Of a stretch of DNA of 64,000 bases, positions 63,414-64,000 are shown piece by piece (position 1 is the first letter of the stretch; each line of letters opens with the position of its first letter). Source of the stretch: Mangrovicella endophytica (GTDB taxonomy: Bacteria > Pseudomonadota > Alphaproteobacteria > Rhizobiales > Rhizobiaceae); contig NZ_PKMZ01000002.1 in assembly GCF_002893625.1 (NCBI RefSeq), forward strand, positions 638,260 through 702,259. Reading direction: 5' to 3'. The position numbers and the translations under genes were made by a program. A model generated the notes under the pieces. That model was not told where the DNA came from and searched no databases. It saw nothing but the letters and a program-made list of their open reading frames with translations.

Positions 63414-63487
63414 GCGGGTATAGCTCAATGGTAGAGCAGCAGCCTTCCAAGCTGAATACGCGGGTTCGATTCCCGCTACCCGCTCCA
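63414..63487 (+). tRNA. tRNA-Gly (TCC)
   Basis: A 74-base tRNA, CCA encoded at 63485-63487. Anticodon TCC at 63446-63448. Acceptor GCGGGTA pairs with TACCCGC. Lies 23 bases after tRNA-Tyr, probably co-transcribed, with tuf downstream. Confidence 0.97.
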
Positions 63488-63918
63488 GCTTATCTGTTTG
63501 CCAGAATTGCAGTTTTGTCGTGCGGCATATCGCTGCCGTGTCACTCCAGTTTCACTGGCGTGTCACTCACGCAGCTTCGTTCGCGCTGAGGCCCATCCCG
63601 ATCCGAATGGAAGAGCCAGCCCGGACGTGGCGCAGCTTCTGGCGGATCTGGGGTTCGTCGCCGCAGCACACGCCTTTGAGGCGGTCTGTCTTCCTGTTCG
63701 CATTGCCGCAGCTCTTTTGCAGATTGGTATCCGCTGGTTGACGCTCGCTATGATGCCCTCTTGCAAGAGCGCGAGGGTGCCGGGGCGATGCTTCGCGCCG
63801 GGGCGAGCAAATGCGATGGCCGGGTGCGATAGCCTCCCACGCGTCCTCACGCTTGTGTTTGGCAGGCGCAATCGCTATGTCGCGCCCGAACCAACACCGC
63901 TCCTTCAAAGGGTGAAGC
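63488..63918 (+). other. Leader region between tRNA-Gly and tuf
   Basis: About 430 bases with no recognisable gene; open frames (such as one at 63498) have no family. TTGACG near 63739 could be a -35 element of a tuf promoter. AAAGG lies 9 bases before the tuf start. Confidence 0.4.
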
Positions 63919-64000
63919 ATGGCCAAGGGTAAATTCGAGCGGACGAAGCCGCACGTCAACATTGGAACGATTGGTCACGTTGACCATGGGAAGACGTCGC
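63919..64000 (+). CDS. tuf: Elongation factor Tu, N-terminal fragment at window edge
   Basis: The first 27 codons of EF-Tu: MAKGKFERTKPHVNIGTIGH followed by VDHGKTS, the G1 P-loop (GHVDHGKT) of the GTPase. ATG 63919 with AAAGG upstream; the gene continues beyond the window. EF-Tu delivers aminoacyl-tRNA to the ribosome. Its place after tRNA-Tyr and tRNA-Gly matches the classic tRNA-tuf arrangement. Confidence 0.95.
   Translation, partial: MAKGKFERTKPHVNIGTIGHVDHGKTS

Noticed and set aside
63118..63450. N-terminal extension of rlmB crossing tRNA-Tyr (LDLNQRR-type reading)
   Set aside because: The reading LDLNQRR is a well-known artefact of translating antisense to a tRNA; ATG 63120 is the true start.

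Overview
The window is about 65 percent G+C chromosomal DNA from an alphaproteobacterium, most probably of the order Hyphomicrobiales (Rhizobiales). The signs are a general amino-acid permease of the AapJQMP type, mitochondrial-like complex I accessory proteins (NDUFS4- and NDUFS6-like), a Usg-family protein, DUF3126, DUF2336 and DUF192 proteins, a class I polyhydroxyalkanoate synthase, and the gene orders alaC-hom-glpX-recJ, map-radC, hydrolase-cysE-DUF3126 and rlmB-tRNA-Tyr-tRNA-Gly-tuf. The genus cannot be fixed from sequence reading alone. Most of the window is ordinary, densely packed, vertically inherited chromosome. No CRISPR array, phage structural operon, restriction or other recognisable defence system is visible.

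Layout. 1-6 kb: a P1-family peptidase (cut by the window edge) coupled to a branched-chain-amino-acid-type binding protein, then a flavin reductase and a three-gene overlapping operon (two XdhC-type genes plus a molybdopterin-binding/nucleotidyltransferase fusion) for maturing a molybdenum hydroxylase that is not encoded here. 5.9-11.5 kb: a GH19 lysozyme/chitinase, usg, radC-map, phaC and a small lipoprotein. 11.6-17.2 kb: alaC, hom, glpX, recJ and tRNA-Glu. 17.5-21.6 kb: an M15-like envelope lipoprotein, gloA, a double cold-shock-domain protein coupled to a DUF192 protein, and a secreted protein.

21.8-26.6 kb is the most accessory-looking stretch: a small XRE-type regulator, a stop-riddled IS3 transposase remnant, a sulfotransferase-like gene, a decayed stretch, selO and a 55-residue membrane protein. 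It runs up to tRNA-Arg, followed by the NDUFS4-like gene and tRNA-Pro. 26.8-33.6 kb: a P-loop kinase and metC, divergent from the aapJQMP operon. 33.7-42.4 kb: a DUF1801 protein, an AI-2E-type permease behind a GGAAC-N16-CGTT promoter motif, an OmpA-family protein with a very long Pro/Ala/Glu linker, an FAD monooxygenase, the NDUFS6-like zinc protein, a hydrolase, cysE and DUF3126.

42.4-49.8 kb: a transglutaminase-like cysteine protease behind a near-perfect palindrome, a tandem PilZ protein, a rhomboid protease preceded by an orphan promoter-hairpin-terminator unit (candidate small RNA), CBS, patatin, hisI-folE, an IscU-like protein lacking the third cysteine, and yidD. 50-64 kb: thrS, a secreted multi-domain protein, a soluble tandem-PAS chemoreceptor, tRNA-Thr, nadK, a DUF2336 protein, a nitroreductase/flavin reductase pair, a HAD phosphatase, a GGDEF-EAL protein, rlmB, tRNA-Tyr, tRNA-Gly and the first codons of tuf.

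The genes form themes more than one pathway: nitrogen and amino-acid uptake and use (P1 peptidase, binding protein, Aap permease, alaC, hom, metC, cysE, thrS), energy metabolism (complex I accessories, phaC, glpX, nadK), envelope maintenance, and c-di-GMP/chemosensory signalling. I found no convincing complete new system. The best leads for something undescribed are the candidate small RNA upstream of the rhomboid gene, the palindrome at 43.03 kb, the small membrane protein at 25.6-25.8 kb, and the two-cysteine IscU-like protein.
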